Of a DNA stretch of 64,000 bases, positions 45,281-54,309 are shown piece after piece. The notes beneath the pieces are model-generated. The model ran no database searches and was not told the origin of the DNA. It worked only from the letters and a program-made list of their open reading frames with translations. Source of the DNA: Phymatolithon calcareum (taxonomy: Eukaryota; Rhodophyta; Florideophyceae; Hapalidiales); the NCBI GenBank assembly GCA_977006965.1, contig OZ345367.1, positions 434,001 through 498,000 on the forward strand. Direction: 5' to 3'. The translations under genes were made by a program, and so were the position numbers. Each line of letters begins with the position of its first letter. Positions within the stretch are counted from its first letter, which is position 1.

Positions 45281-45961
45281 ATGGCGACCGCACCATTGTC
45301 AGAATTCGATCTGACTCTGTACCACTCGAATCTAACACGGTCAACGCGTGTATCATGGACTTGTCTCGAGCTGGGCATTTCTCATGTCAAGATCAAAACT
45401 GTGCATTTACTCAAGGGTGAGCAATATCAGGAACCTTTTCGCGCGCAGAACCCGATGTCTGTAGTTCCTGTGCTTCACATGAAACATCGTGCAAGCGGCC
45501 GCGAATTGAATATGACTGAAAGCGGAGCCATCGTTTCGTTCCTTGTTGAACAGACTGGGAGATTGCAGCCAGGATCCGCTCCCCTCGCACGCGCCCAATT
45601 TCACAGGTTCTGCGGATTTGCCACCGGGTCCATGGACCCGCTACTGTGGACCATTCGTCAGCATGAGCAGATTCTTCCAGAGGCAGCGCGTGTGCAACAT
45701 GTGGCGGACCGCGCTCGAAATGAATTTTCTTCTAAGGTTATCCCCACGCTGGAAAGTGTATTGGGTAATGGCAGTGGATGGCTTTGCGCCCCGTACTGCG
45801 CAGAATTCACAGCCGCTGATTTACTTGTCGGATACTCTCTTTTCTGGGCGAGTTGGTATCAGCTACTGGAAAAATCTGACATTCTGAAAGCGTACCTTGG
45901 GCGAATTATGGATCGGAAGGAATATAAGGACGCCTTTGGAGACCGACAGACTATCGATTGA
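45281..45961 (+). CDS. Glutathione S-transferase
   Basis: 226 codons, no intron. The thioredoxin-like N-terminal domain (about 8-95) shows FDLTLYHSNLTRSTRVSWTC, where Tyr or Ser near residue 14-20 could be the catalytic residue, then the conserved cis-Pro region MSVVPVLHMK and the glutathione-contacting ESGAIVSFL. The C-terminal all-helical domain spans about 105-220 with FTAADLLVGYSLFWAS (the conserved 'D' cap motif). It conjugates glutathione to electrophiles in the cytosol. Class is uncertain (theta/Ure2-like). An ATG within ACAAAATGGCG is the only sensible start; the foldback ends just upstream. Confidence 0.9.
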   Translation: MATAPLSEFDLTLYHSNLTRSTRVSWTCLELGISHVKIKTVHLLKGEQYQEPFRAQNPMSVVPVLHMKHRASGRELNMTESGAIVSFLVEQTGRLQPGSAPLARAQFHRFCGFATGSMDPLLWTIRQHEQILPEAARVQHVADRARNEFSSKVIPTLESVLGNGSGWLCAPYCAEFTAADLLVGYSLFWASWYQLLEKSDILKAYLGRIMDRKEYKDAFGDRQTID

Positions 45962-46110
45962 CAATTAAGGAAGCTGAGTGTCATTCAAGGTGGATGGCTT
46001 TCCAAAATGTAATAGACTCATCATAGACCTGCAATTTTGAAGGCGGTTCCTCGTAATAAAATTTCAGCTTCTGTGATCCTAGCACTATTGGTATACTTAG
46101 GAGACCATCT

Positions 46111-47281
46111 TCATTTTCCCAAAGCATTCTTTACCGCCCCACAAGGCATACCAATATCCAGAGCCGTTCCTGCAGTGACGTTCTCAAAGATATATTTTGT
46201 TGCACGCTCTTCATTCTTTGGCAGACGCAGTCGAAGCTCAGTTTTGCTGACCTCGTCAATAAATGCCGTGATCATCGTAGGACCTATTCCTTCCACGTGC
46301 GGTAGCGATATTGCCAGGAATTGCCCTGCCGAATGTCCAGGGACTATACCGTCTTCCGGGAGCACCCACAGAGCCCTTGCACCATCTTTAGCGTCGGCAG
46401 TGTGTTTGACCATCATTTGCTACGCGACACAGGGGAAACATTAGCACGTTAGATGAGCAATAAGAACGCCATTCCCTATAGTAGCCTTGTACATGAGGGA
46501 AAGATGGAGTCACGCACCTTGAAACCAGAATATCCGGCTTGCTTCTCTGCCGCCTCCTTGATCGACTGTTCAAGGTCAATGAATAAATTGGCGAGAAAGG
46601 CGTACGCGACAGTCCATGCATCGATAATCTCAACCGTTGCTGCGGCACCTAAAACATCTTTGATTGCAGAGATGAGACACTCGCCGATGAAGTCATCTGC
46701 AAACACATGAAATTATCGATTCCAAGAAGTTAGCATCTCAGCAACAAATTCTGGCAAGAAATCGTAGGTTGATGAACAACGCGTACATTGAGGAGGGGTT
46801 ACAGCCCGACTGACATGCTTGTGGGCGATGCCAGTAACTGTCGGAAGTAGACTGTCGAGTCTGTCAATGTTCGCTGCGTATGCCATTATAGCCCGCGAGA
46901 GGGCAAACACCTGTGCTGGCAGGTCCTCGGTCATTGTCTTTCCCTTTACTTGACGGTCCCTGTCAATGCACAACAACGCGATAGAAAAGTTAGAATCGGT
47001 GCGCATAGACGCAACGCAAAATTTCAAACGTATTGTGAATGTGCAGCAACGTACATGTTAAACTGTTTCTTGAGATGGGGGTAGCGCTCAAACAGAAGGT
47101 GGTAGAATCGCAGAACAATGCTGGAACCTTGTACCCTAAGCACAGGAACAGTTGCCTTGACGATCTCCTTGACTTCCGGAGTGAGAACAACTTTCTCGTT
47201 TTTCGAAGACTTGGATGAATTTATCCCATTCACGGTAGGGTTGTCTTCGGAGGACAAGTTCTTCGTGCCCGCCCCCAACAT
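46111..47281 (-). CDS. Flavohaemoglobin-like globin with vestigial reductase
   Basis: Four exons on the minus strand: 47281-47055, 46959-46787, 46696-46518 and 46419-46111, introns 95, 90 and 98 bp with GT-AG ends, total 295 codons. After a 32-residue low-order leader the globin domain begins LTPEVKEIVKATVPVLRVQG, then VLRFYHLLFERYPHLKKQFNM (the B10 Tyr region), AYAANIDRLDSLLPTVTGIA and HKHVSRAVTPPQYDFIGECL (proximal His), and ends IDAWTVAYAFLANLFIDLEQ, all as in flavohaemoglobins. After that a beta-barrel-like stretch (VLPEDGIVPGHSAGQFLAI, IDEVSKTELRLRLPK) mirrors the FAD domain (GQYL), but the RQYSL FAD motif is replaced (MITAFIDEV) and the frame ends at KNALGK before any NAD domain. A canonical enzyme turns NO into nitrate; this one could not reduce its haem by itself. 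Confidence 0.82.
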
Positions 47282-47872
47282 TTCGAGTTACGAGAAGCTG
47301 TCGGAGGTTTGCTTTACGTAAGGGTGAGATGATGTGCGACGAGGTAATGAAGGTGAGCGTGGACGGAGAGCGATGAGAAGAGATTGCGGCTATTTAGCCG
47401 GAGTTGCGGTATGCCGTGATGAGTAATTTGCGAGAATTGAGGATAATCGCATTGCGCAACGGGCCAGGGTTTGTGATCATTCACGGCGAAGAGCACTGAC
47501 GACCCCCACATCACATCGCCTGATTGGTTGTGCAATCCTTCGCCGTGCACGTATCATACGTGAGATCAGGAGTATGCGCAGCGGCCGTGGCACGGGATGG
47601 GCTGCGATTGGCTGCCCTGCCAATTGATGCAAGGTGAGGATCATCTTGCAGCAATCATTGCTCATATTCTGACATAGATCACGATAATCGTGCTCTATGT
47701 CAGAATACGAGGATTCGTAGAAATTCTATGTCTCTGTCCTCCAGGGAGAACATCAGCAGCTAGGTTTTTATTGTTGGATATCTTGAGAATGTTGAGGATT
47801 CTCTAGTGTCTATGTGTCGGGATTTTTTCCTCAATTGAGGACTGAAAATCATTTAATTTTTGGAAACGAAAG
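47282..47872. other. 5' region of the globin gene
   Basis: No gene is recognised. The palindrome at 47663-47705 is listed separately. Short frames are not supported. Confidence 0.4.
47663..47705. repeat. Near-perfect 43-bp palindrome
   Basis: TATTCTGACATAGA and TCTATGTCAGAATA are exact complements; the 15-base interior (TCACGATAATCGTGC) is itself palindromic with one mismatch. Purpose unknown. Confidence 0.88.
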
Positions 47873-48640
47873 CTACACACTCTCAGGCTTGTCAAAAGCG
47901 TCAAGTTCATGGATGTCTTCAACGTGCTTAGCGAAACAGTTCCTGCAAGTAGAAGCGCCACAAATATATAGTGTGGCACTTTCACGCCTATTACAGTATG
48001 AGCACAAGAGGGTCGTCGTCTTGAATTTCCCAACTATGCAGTTGTTTTGAACAGCACAAGTAGTCACCATGATATCCTCAGTCCTCCTTTTCTTTTTCTT
48101 GGGAGTTAAGAGGGTTCTAACACCGCTCCCGAATGCAAATGTACGTTCTTTAGCGACTAAACGTCGACGAGTAATGCGCGTGGCAAAAGTGTTATCGATG
48201 AGTTGCTCGAACAGCACTTGACAGTACCTTCGCTGCGTCATGTGCTGCTGACCCTCTGGATGGGCACCAGAGAATAAAAGCCATCTAACAATCACGCAAA
48301 TTGTCAGAAGAGTTTGATGACCCCTATGAACTATAGTCGCACTTGTTGAAGGTGCAGCATTATCGCACTTCTTCCACTCGCTGAGTGCTGTATCTCTCAA
48401 CCGTTCTCCGGCTAGTGACCTCCGTTCCCATGCCAACGGGATATAGACTCATGGACGCAAATCAGGTCCGACGGAGGCACAGTGCGCTTTCTGTGGTCAG
48501 TTATGGCATCGACAGAATCTTGACCGAGCGGCCAGCGGTGCTGCACAGACTACATATTTCACTTGGTTGCGCACTGAATGAAATTCACTGGAGGTATTCG
48601 GCGAACGGCTTATCAGTCTTTGAAGAAGAAGGAGCGGTGA
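47873..48640 (-). pseudogene. piggyBac-type transposase remnant
   Basis: A frame on the minus strand near 48470-48440 reads ICVHESISRWHGNGG, like the first catalytic Asp-Glu region of piggyBac transposases with His in place of Asp. After a break, 187 codons to 47873 contain VRWLLFSGAHPEGQQHMTQRRYCQVLFEQL, a basic stretch (LTPKKKKRRTED) and CSYCNRRESATLYICGASTCRNCFAKHVEDIH, the Cys-rich zinc-finger-like end of this family (C-x2-C ... C-x4-C-x2-C ... H). The catalytic core is largely deleted. No TTAA-bounded ends were found. Confidence 0.75.
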
Positions 48641-49581
48641 GATAGTTCTTTAGCCTTGGTGTCCTCCAAAATTGCTCCCGGCGCTGAGCTCAACTCTTGC
48701 CATGAGGACGAGTATTCCGAAAAACTCAATCAGTTCTGTCACTGTAGTCTCTTGTTGTCCAATTATTCTCAGCTTAGCGGAAGCCCAATCAGAAATTTTT
48801 TCGCAGGTGAACGTGGGGAAACATCTTCATGACGCAATCGTACTTCGTATGAAGACCACTACCGTCATTTTCGGATAACAAATCTCCGTTTAGAATGCAA
48901 AGTTTCCAGAACTTAGAGGAAACTCAAACCCGATACGGTCCTAGAGCTTGGCATTCGTACCATGTCTCCCCGTAAGCGACAGTATTCAGGTCGCGGTCAG
49001 GTGAGACGACATCACGTTCGTTTTGCGATATTTAGTCCCAAGAGCCCTTCAAGACGTAGGAGAGAGAGCTCAGAAGAGGGCTTTAGAGCTGCTTAAGGTT
49101 TTATCGAAGCTTTTGCGTCCTTCTGAAGAGCTTCTAGTTGCGACTGTGGACAATAAACTGGCGTTTCGCGATGAAGATGGGCGAGGATGAGTACTGTAAG
49201 CAGTCCTGGGTTGGTATTGCGCTTTGCCGGTGTTGGCTCGGTTCAAGACAGTGAGCTTCTGCAATGCCATCGTCAGTGTCCCCTTTCTTGACGTTGAACA
49301 GCTTGACTCTCTTACAGTTAGTCTTCTTCGGCGAATGCCAAACTATGACACATTTTACGCGAAGTGATATGCTCGCGCGACCATTGAGTTTTCCTCGAGT
49401 ACCTCCTGAACCGTGCCAATTACACTTTTTCAGTTGGAAAAGGCCCCATATTGTCTGGAGCACTCTGCGAGACCGGTCACCGATGTTTTCTTTGTGTGTA
49501 CGGATGTACCGACCACGCGGGGCCGGACTTTTTCTCGTGGCATGGCAGGTCTTGTACTTCTAGGTGACCACTCTATTTTCG

Positions 49582-49638
49582 TAGTCTGTGGGGCTTTTAA
49601 GTCTGTGGGGCTTTTAAATAAACTTAAGAGGAAAAAAA
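49582..49638 (+). mobile_element. 57-bp LINE 3'-end insertion with TSD
   Basis: ACTCTATTTTCG at 49570-49581 and 49639-49650 flank it. GTCTGTGGGGCTTTTAA is present twice in tandem, followed by ATAAACTTAAGAGG and poly(A). Same family as 5358-5437, with a small internal duplication. Confidence 0.85.
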
Positions 49639-50003
49639 ACTCTATTTTCGTTGCTAGCGCCGAACGAAGAGATTTTAAGGTAGTAGTTGCGGTACTCCTC
49701 ACCCACTAGACAAGTCCGGCTTCCCAATAATGGCGCGAATGATCCGTTCTGCGTTCGATTTACTAACTTTTTTGAGCTTTTGAATCGGTCCTCAGTTGAG
49801 GACGTTCGGCACATAGACACTACTGTAGAAGTGCAACCCGAAGTTTGGTTACACGTGGAAAGAGAATTGGATCACGGCACTCACGGATCCAGCAGTGTCA
49901 GCATCATGTATGATAGTTCTGTTGCAATCTTGATCCTCAGCGAAGAGCTCTTCACTGAGTATCATAGGAATGCTAGTTATTGTGAGAATATTCGCTGCAG
50001 CGA

Positions 50004-50053
50004 AGGCTGTGGAAATATTATAAATACATGTATTTATAATATTTCCACAGCCT
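50004..50053. repeat. Perfect 50-bp palindrome
   Basis: AGGCTGTGGAAATATTATAA at the left end reads as its own complement at the right end (TTATAATATTTCCACAGCCT), with centre ATACATGTAT. There is no loop. This is the longest exact palindrome seen in the window. Confidence 0.93.
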
Positions 50054-50998
50054 AGACATGCTGTCTCGAACACGGATAGGAACCAAAGTTAAAGAATGCC
50101 ACCAGTGCTGCCAAAGGTCTCACTCAAACCATTACCTTGATCGACAGCATATGCTTCTAATTCTATACGGAATTCAAAAAGTAGCATGAACCAAGATTCC
50201 AAGAAAATACCAAATATGGATCAGCATTCGAGTAATTTGTGATCATTCAAGGAGACCGCCTGGAATCGAGGAGGAAAAGAAGGATCTATACGACAGGACA
50301 AGAAAGTGGACAAAAACAGTCAAGCAAGCCAAGAGACTAGTGGCTACTCACTTGACCGAGAGCAGGATCGTTACATGCTAGAAATCGCATACTTCGATGT
50401 CAGATACTGATGGAAGGGTAGTCATTCGGTTTATCGCGTGCATATTCGATACCAAGGATAATTCGCTTTCAGAGCACTTCATTGATGCTATGGGGGGGGG
50501 GGGGCAGCAGCTAGTGGCCCTACCTATGGGTGGTATAGATCAAGTCGTCGTCGGTTGATGGCGACCGCGGTGAGTTGCAAGTCGCGCATGGTAAAGCCAA
50601 TGAGGAGTGTGCGCCGTTCATCTTGAGGGGAGGTGCCGCAGCTTTGGACAATGAGAGATATGGGAGGATGGAGGCCACGATCGAACCCAGGTCCAACACA
50701 GCCGTCCAGGTCCATTGCAAGTGGGTGGAAGTCAATGTGCTGCTCGTCAGAGAGCGTGCCACATTTCTGCTGTTTCCTCTTCTCTGCCGATCGCACTGTC
50801 CAGACGGACTGCAAAATAAAAATACTTCGCCTGTATCTGAGATAGCTTTACTACGCTTTGTACAGGTACAACCACGTAACGTTTTCTTTTTCTTTAATAT
50901 TCGAAAAATCGCAGATAACTCCTCCAATGGCGCTGGAAATGCGGGAGATTGTTTGCCACATTCAAACTCGCTAATGATAGGATAGCATGGGAGAAACG

Positions 50999-51061
50999 TA
51001 GGTCCTCGAATCGCTGCTAGCCCCACTAGGGGAAAAGGCAAAAATTTAATGAATGAATGAA
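50999..51061 (+). repeat. LINE-like 3' tail with TGAA repeats
   Basis: GCTGCTAGCCCCACTAGGGG, AAAAGGCAAAA, then (TGAA)n. The same order recurs at 61178-61232 (GCTGCTAGCCCCAC, GGGAATACGCAAAA, then TGAATGAATGAAT). A tetranucleotide tail suggests the end of another non-LTR family. Confidence 0.7.
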
Positions 51062-51388
51062 TACAACCTTCGCCGCTACATTCCGTCATCAGATTACAAG
51101 CATTTGTCTTTTGTCAATGAGAGATCGTTTCCAGACTATATCGCCACAATCTATTGCTTGATTGGATTGCTTCCGTCCTCAAGCATCAGAGTAGGCAAAT
51201 TTCTGATATCTGCAAATTAGAAATTCGAAAATTATTTGATGGTGTCTCTCGTCTGAAATGCAACATGGGTGTGCATGACCCAGATCTTTCTGGAAGATTG
51301 TTAGTCGCTATTCACCAACTCAAGGAAATATCTGGCAAAAGGAATGGAACCAGACAGAGGATGTGATGATGAGAGTTTTATCCGATTC

Positions 51389-51401
51389 TTCGCGAACATT
51401 C
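51389..51401 (+). promoter_or_regulatory. Heat-shock element
   Basis: TTCGCGAACATTC fits nTTCnnGAAnnTTC exactly. It lies 164 bp upstream of the chosen start of the small heat-shock protein and about 60 bp before a TATA-like box. Confidence 0.75.
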
Positions 51402-51463
51402 TACCATGCTGACAGCATTAATCTCAAAACCTCTCTACTGTATGTTTTGCAATCCAGGATGTC

Positions 51464-51471
51464 TATTTAAG
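51464..51471 (+). promoter_or_regulatory. TATA-like box
   Basis: TATTTAAG about 100 bp upstream of the chosen ATG and downstream of the HSE, an ordinary position for a heat-shock promoter. Confidence 0.55.
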
Positions 51472-51564
51472 GAGAGCTGTGCCCACAGTTCAAAGGCACG
51501 AGACAATCCAAGATCACAACCTTCATCGACTCCTACGTCACCAAAAGCTTCACTCACACCAACG

Positions 51565-52083
51565 ATGTTGACGTCACCGATGTATCGTTTCCCTGCCCGT
51601 TGGGGTGGGCCTTCACTGATGGATATCGCCATGCGTCAGCTTGACGAGCTCTCTGAAATGGCTTTTGACCACTCATCTTCAACGTCTCGCGAACCAAGCT
51701 ATTCCTATCACAGCGACGAAAAGGCTGTGAACATTCGGGTTGAGTTGCCTGGTGTGGCCCCTGCCAATTTAGAGGTACACACAGAGAGTGGAAAAGTGTT
51801 GGTGAAAGGAAAGCGCTTTTCAAAGCACACCGACACAACTGTCGAGCAGATGAACAATGGGCCGAAAGAAGGAAATGGGGCACAGAAAGAAGGTGGTGCC
51901 GAAGTGAGACAGGAGGCTGTTCCAGAAGTCGTCTTTGTTAAGGAATTCCATGTGCCACAGTCAGTTGATGCTGATGGGACTCGGGCATCCTTCAAATATG
52001 GATTGCTTGAGCTCTGTATTCCGAAGAAGCAGAAGCATAAGACCCGCAAAGTCAAGGTTGACGTTAGCAGCGAAGGTGCCTAG
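51565..52083 (+). CDS. Small heat-shock protein (Hsp20)
   Basis: 172 codons from the chosen ATG. The frame is open upstream (another Met at 51406), but the HSE and TATA box fall before and inside that extension, and MLTSPMYRFPARWGGPSLMD is the more typical start. The alpha-crystallin domain begins at about residue 40 (EPSYSYHSDEKAVNIRVELP), continues with GVAPANLEVHTESGKVLVKGKR and, after a loop rich in Gly/Glu (about 98-125), VVFVKEFHVPQSVDADGTRASFKYGLLELCIPKK. The L-E-L-C-I-P motif is the usual 'G-x-L-x-(I/V)-x-(I/V)-P'-type end. It is an ATP-independent chaperone that holds unfolding proteins. Intronless, as is common for heat-shock genes. Confidence 0.9.
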   Translation: MLTSPMYRFPARWGGPSLMDIAMRQLDELSEMAFDHSSSTSREPSYSYHSDEKAVNIRVELPGVAPANLEVHTESGKVLVKGKRFSKHTDTTVEQMNNGPKEGNGAQKEGGAEVRQEAVPEVVFVKEFHVPQSVDADGTRASFKYGLLELCIPKKQKHKTRKVKVDVSSEGA

Positions 52084-52228
52084 TTGTTGTATCGCCAAGA
52101 AGTACCACGAAATGCACCATTCTGACGTGGTGCACCTGAACAGAGTCGTTACAAGTGAGAGGTGGTTATTAGCTAGATATACAGACGTGTTGTACTAAAG
52201 CGAATACTGCTATATTATAAATGTTTGT

Positions 52229-52535
52229 GTGCAAAACTTCTCTAGTATTATCGAAACTGGATTCAGTTGCGTCGATGCTATTTACGGCCAATCACGGATG
52301 TACGGGGAGATGATACGGCAGCTTTGGTGTCTCATGGAACAACTAACGTCCCAGGAGGTTTCCATCGAAGCCATTTGGATACCGAGTCACATCGAAATAT
52401 CAAGAAACGATGCTACTGCCGAGCTAGTTCGCATGGGTGTACGTGAACGAAGCCTGGTGGGCCACCAGAGAGTTCCGCTGACACTCGAGGCGGCGAGATC
52501 CATCATCAAGCCATCATTCAAACCCAAGCATATCT
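52229..52535 (+). mobile_element. LINE RNase H domain fragment
   Basis: The reading IRQLWCLMEQL, VSIEAIWIPSHIEISRNDAT matches the RNase H domain of non-LTR elements (WIPSH.GI.GND.A). It is 5'-truncated and ends near ATCTTTCTTTCTTTC at 52532. The catalytic start of the domain is missing. Confidence 0.7.
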
Positions 52536-53046
52536 TTCTTTCTTTCTTTTATTGCGGGATTTATCAGAGCTGGTAAACAACTCCACATCCTTACGGCTCC
52601 AGTAGACTTAACAGATACGAGTGGTACTTGATGTCACAACAGCTGCCCAAGCTGCACAATGTGCAGACCTTGGGGAAGCTTAACATCTATATCGCTACAT
52701 AGCCAATCTTCAGTCGCCGTCCTTCAAAGGGATGCCCCGGGTTGGAGACCATTTAGGACGCTCACGGTAGCTAGTCATCTCGCTGCCTTCTTTCATCTTC
52801 TTCTGTCTTCTCTCCCAGCTTCCTTGAGCGTTGCGGCACACCACTCAGGGCGGAATCCATGTACTACCATACTACCAGAAGGTGATAGTCTTCTCCCATG
52901 GGGAGGCCGGATCACAGCTCTTGCAAGTTCAAATAAAACCCTGCACTGTAGCGGGGAAAAATTCCTGACTGAGCTCTTGGTTCCTATCTGTGACGCACAG
53001 GTGAACGGGCCGGACCGGTATGATAGCCGGCCTGTATCAAATCCGC

Positions 53047-53298
53047 TTAAATTCGCAAGATTTTCTCGAAATCTTGCAACGGCGGGCTTGGGTCTGGCAT
53101 TTCAAGTGTGGCAAGTTCTCGATTCGCCAAGTCCCTGGAGTGCGCGTTCACGATCGCGTCCGCCATTTCCGGCGGGATTACCGTCGGAAGGAGCGCTTTG
53201 TGCAGCTTTATCGCTGCGGCCACTTGCGCCGGCGCGGGCGCCCGCGCCCGCGCCGGAAACTTGTCTTTTTTCGTTTGTGGTCCGTTCGGTCCGGTCAA
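53047..53298 (-). other. GC-rich block with protein-like minus frame
   Basis: The minus strand reads PAPAQVAAAIKLHKALLPTV then IPPEMADAIVNAHSRDLANREL, with a leading Pro/Ala/Arg-rich part from a 30-base GCGCCGGCGCGGGCG-like stretch (53222-53257). The text looks like protein, not random, but no family is recognised; it may be a piece of a mobile-element gag or ORF1. Confidence 0.3.
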
Positions 53299-53339
53299 AC
53301 CCTTCTCTCCCTCTCCGATCTGAATCGCCTTTCCCCAAG

Positions 53340-53830
53340 CATATCGCTATCCCGACACTTCCCGATGGCTTTCGAATGTCGCACAGACGAGCTGAAGTTA
53401 TCTTTGACCAGCTGATTGGGGACTGTACCCCTCTCGCGGCCGCTTTTCACAATGGGGGCAACATGGATCCAATGGCGTACGATCCAGTGTGCAAAGTGTG
53501 TAATGCCGGCTGTAGCGAAACAGTTGAACACCTATTTCTACGCTGTGGTGGACGCTCTGCCTCCAGAAGCAAGTTTATTGTACGCGTGGGCATCAAGACT
53601 GTAGAGGAATTATGCCGAGAGAAACCACTAGACGTAATCAAATTTCTGAACAATGAGAAGCGGTTTTCAAGCAGTTTCAGACGCTTGTCTTTTGAGCGAT
53701 CTTTCCACAATAAAGAAAGGAACTGGATTCGGACTGCTAGACAGTTAGTAGGAGGGTTCATGTCATGTGCAACTTGTACTGGTGAACCTGTGTCTGGAAA
53801 AGAATGCTGAATAAAATGTCGGATCGGAGA
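53340..53830 (+). mobile_element. LINE C-terminal zinc-knuckle fragment
   Basis: HRRAEVIFDQLIGDCTPLAA is followed by DPVCKVCNAGCSETVEHLFLRCGG, the Cys/His pattern (C-x2-C...ET-x-x-H-x3-x-C) after RNase H in many non-LTR polyproteins. LDVIKFLNNEKRFSS ends the conserved part, then CACAATAAAGAAAGGA. The tail and sequence match the fragments at 11763-12094 and 60320-60555, so one family left at least three fragments here. Confidence 0.75.
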
Positions 53831-54309
53831 CGAGTGAATGGAAGAGCTCGTGATATATGGACCGCGAGTTGGTGAGTGTACGATGCAGAGTTATGAAGTG
53901 TTTCTGGGAGAGGGCTCGTGCGGTAGGAGTGCTTTATATAAGCTTTAACAGGAGGTGGTGTACTGGAGAATGCTCTTCATCAGTTTCGTACTCCGAATCA
54001 TTAAGCAGGTTTGGAAGTCGATGGACGTTGCAGTTCAGTGCGGAGAGGGATAATTTCGGGAACGTTCGTTCTCATATTGCGCGCAAGAGGAGATACAAGG
54101 GCTAGTGCAATGGGGAAAAGCATTCGCACGTTTAGTACCGCGAATCAGAGTATGTTGGACTAAGTGCAGTATGTATTTCGCTCCAGCTGTTTATTGCCCT
54201 CTAAAGGCAACAGTATTGCTCCCCTTGTAAACAAGAGTTCAGAGAAACCCGTATGAACACGGTAGAGGCACCAGACATACTTATGCATGCCAGCTAATAA
54301 ACAGAAAAA
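53831..54309. other. Intergenic before the Fanzor
   Basis: No gene or obvious repeat end recognised. The right transposon end of the Fanzor unit, if any, might lie here, but I cannot see one. Confidence 0.35.

Larger units (their letters stand above)
48650..51380. other. Intergenic with repeat fragments
   Basis: No gene is supported. Contains the 57-bp LINE tail insertion (49582), a 50-bp palindrome (50004), an 11-base G run near 50491 and a LINE-like tail (50999). Overlapping short frames on both strands lack signatures. Confidence 0.4.

Noticed and set aside
52659-53340. Long plus-strand frame (52659-53810) as one cellular gene
   Set aside because: Only its last third is protein-like and that is a LINE zinc-knuckle end; the rest is low-complexity and antisense to another frame.
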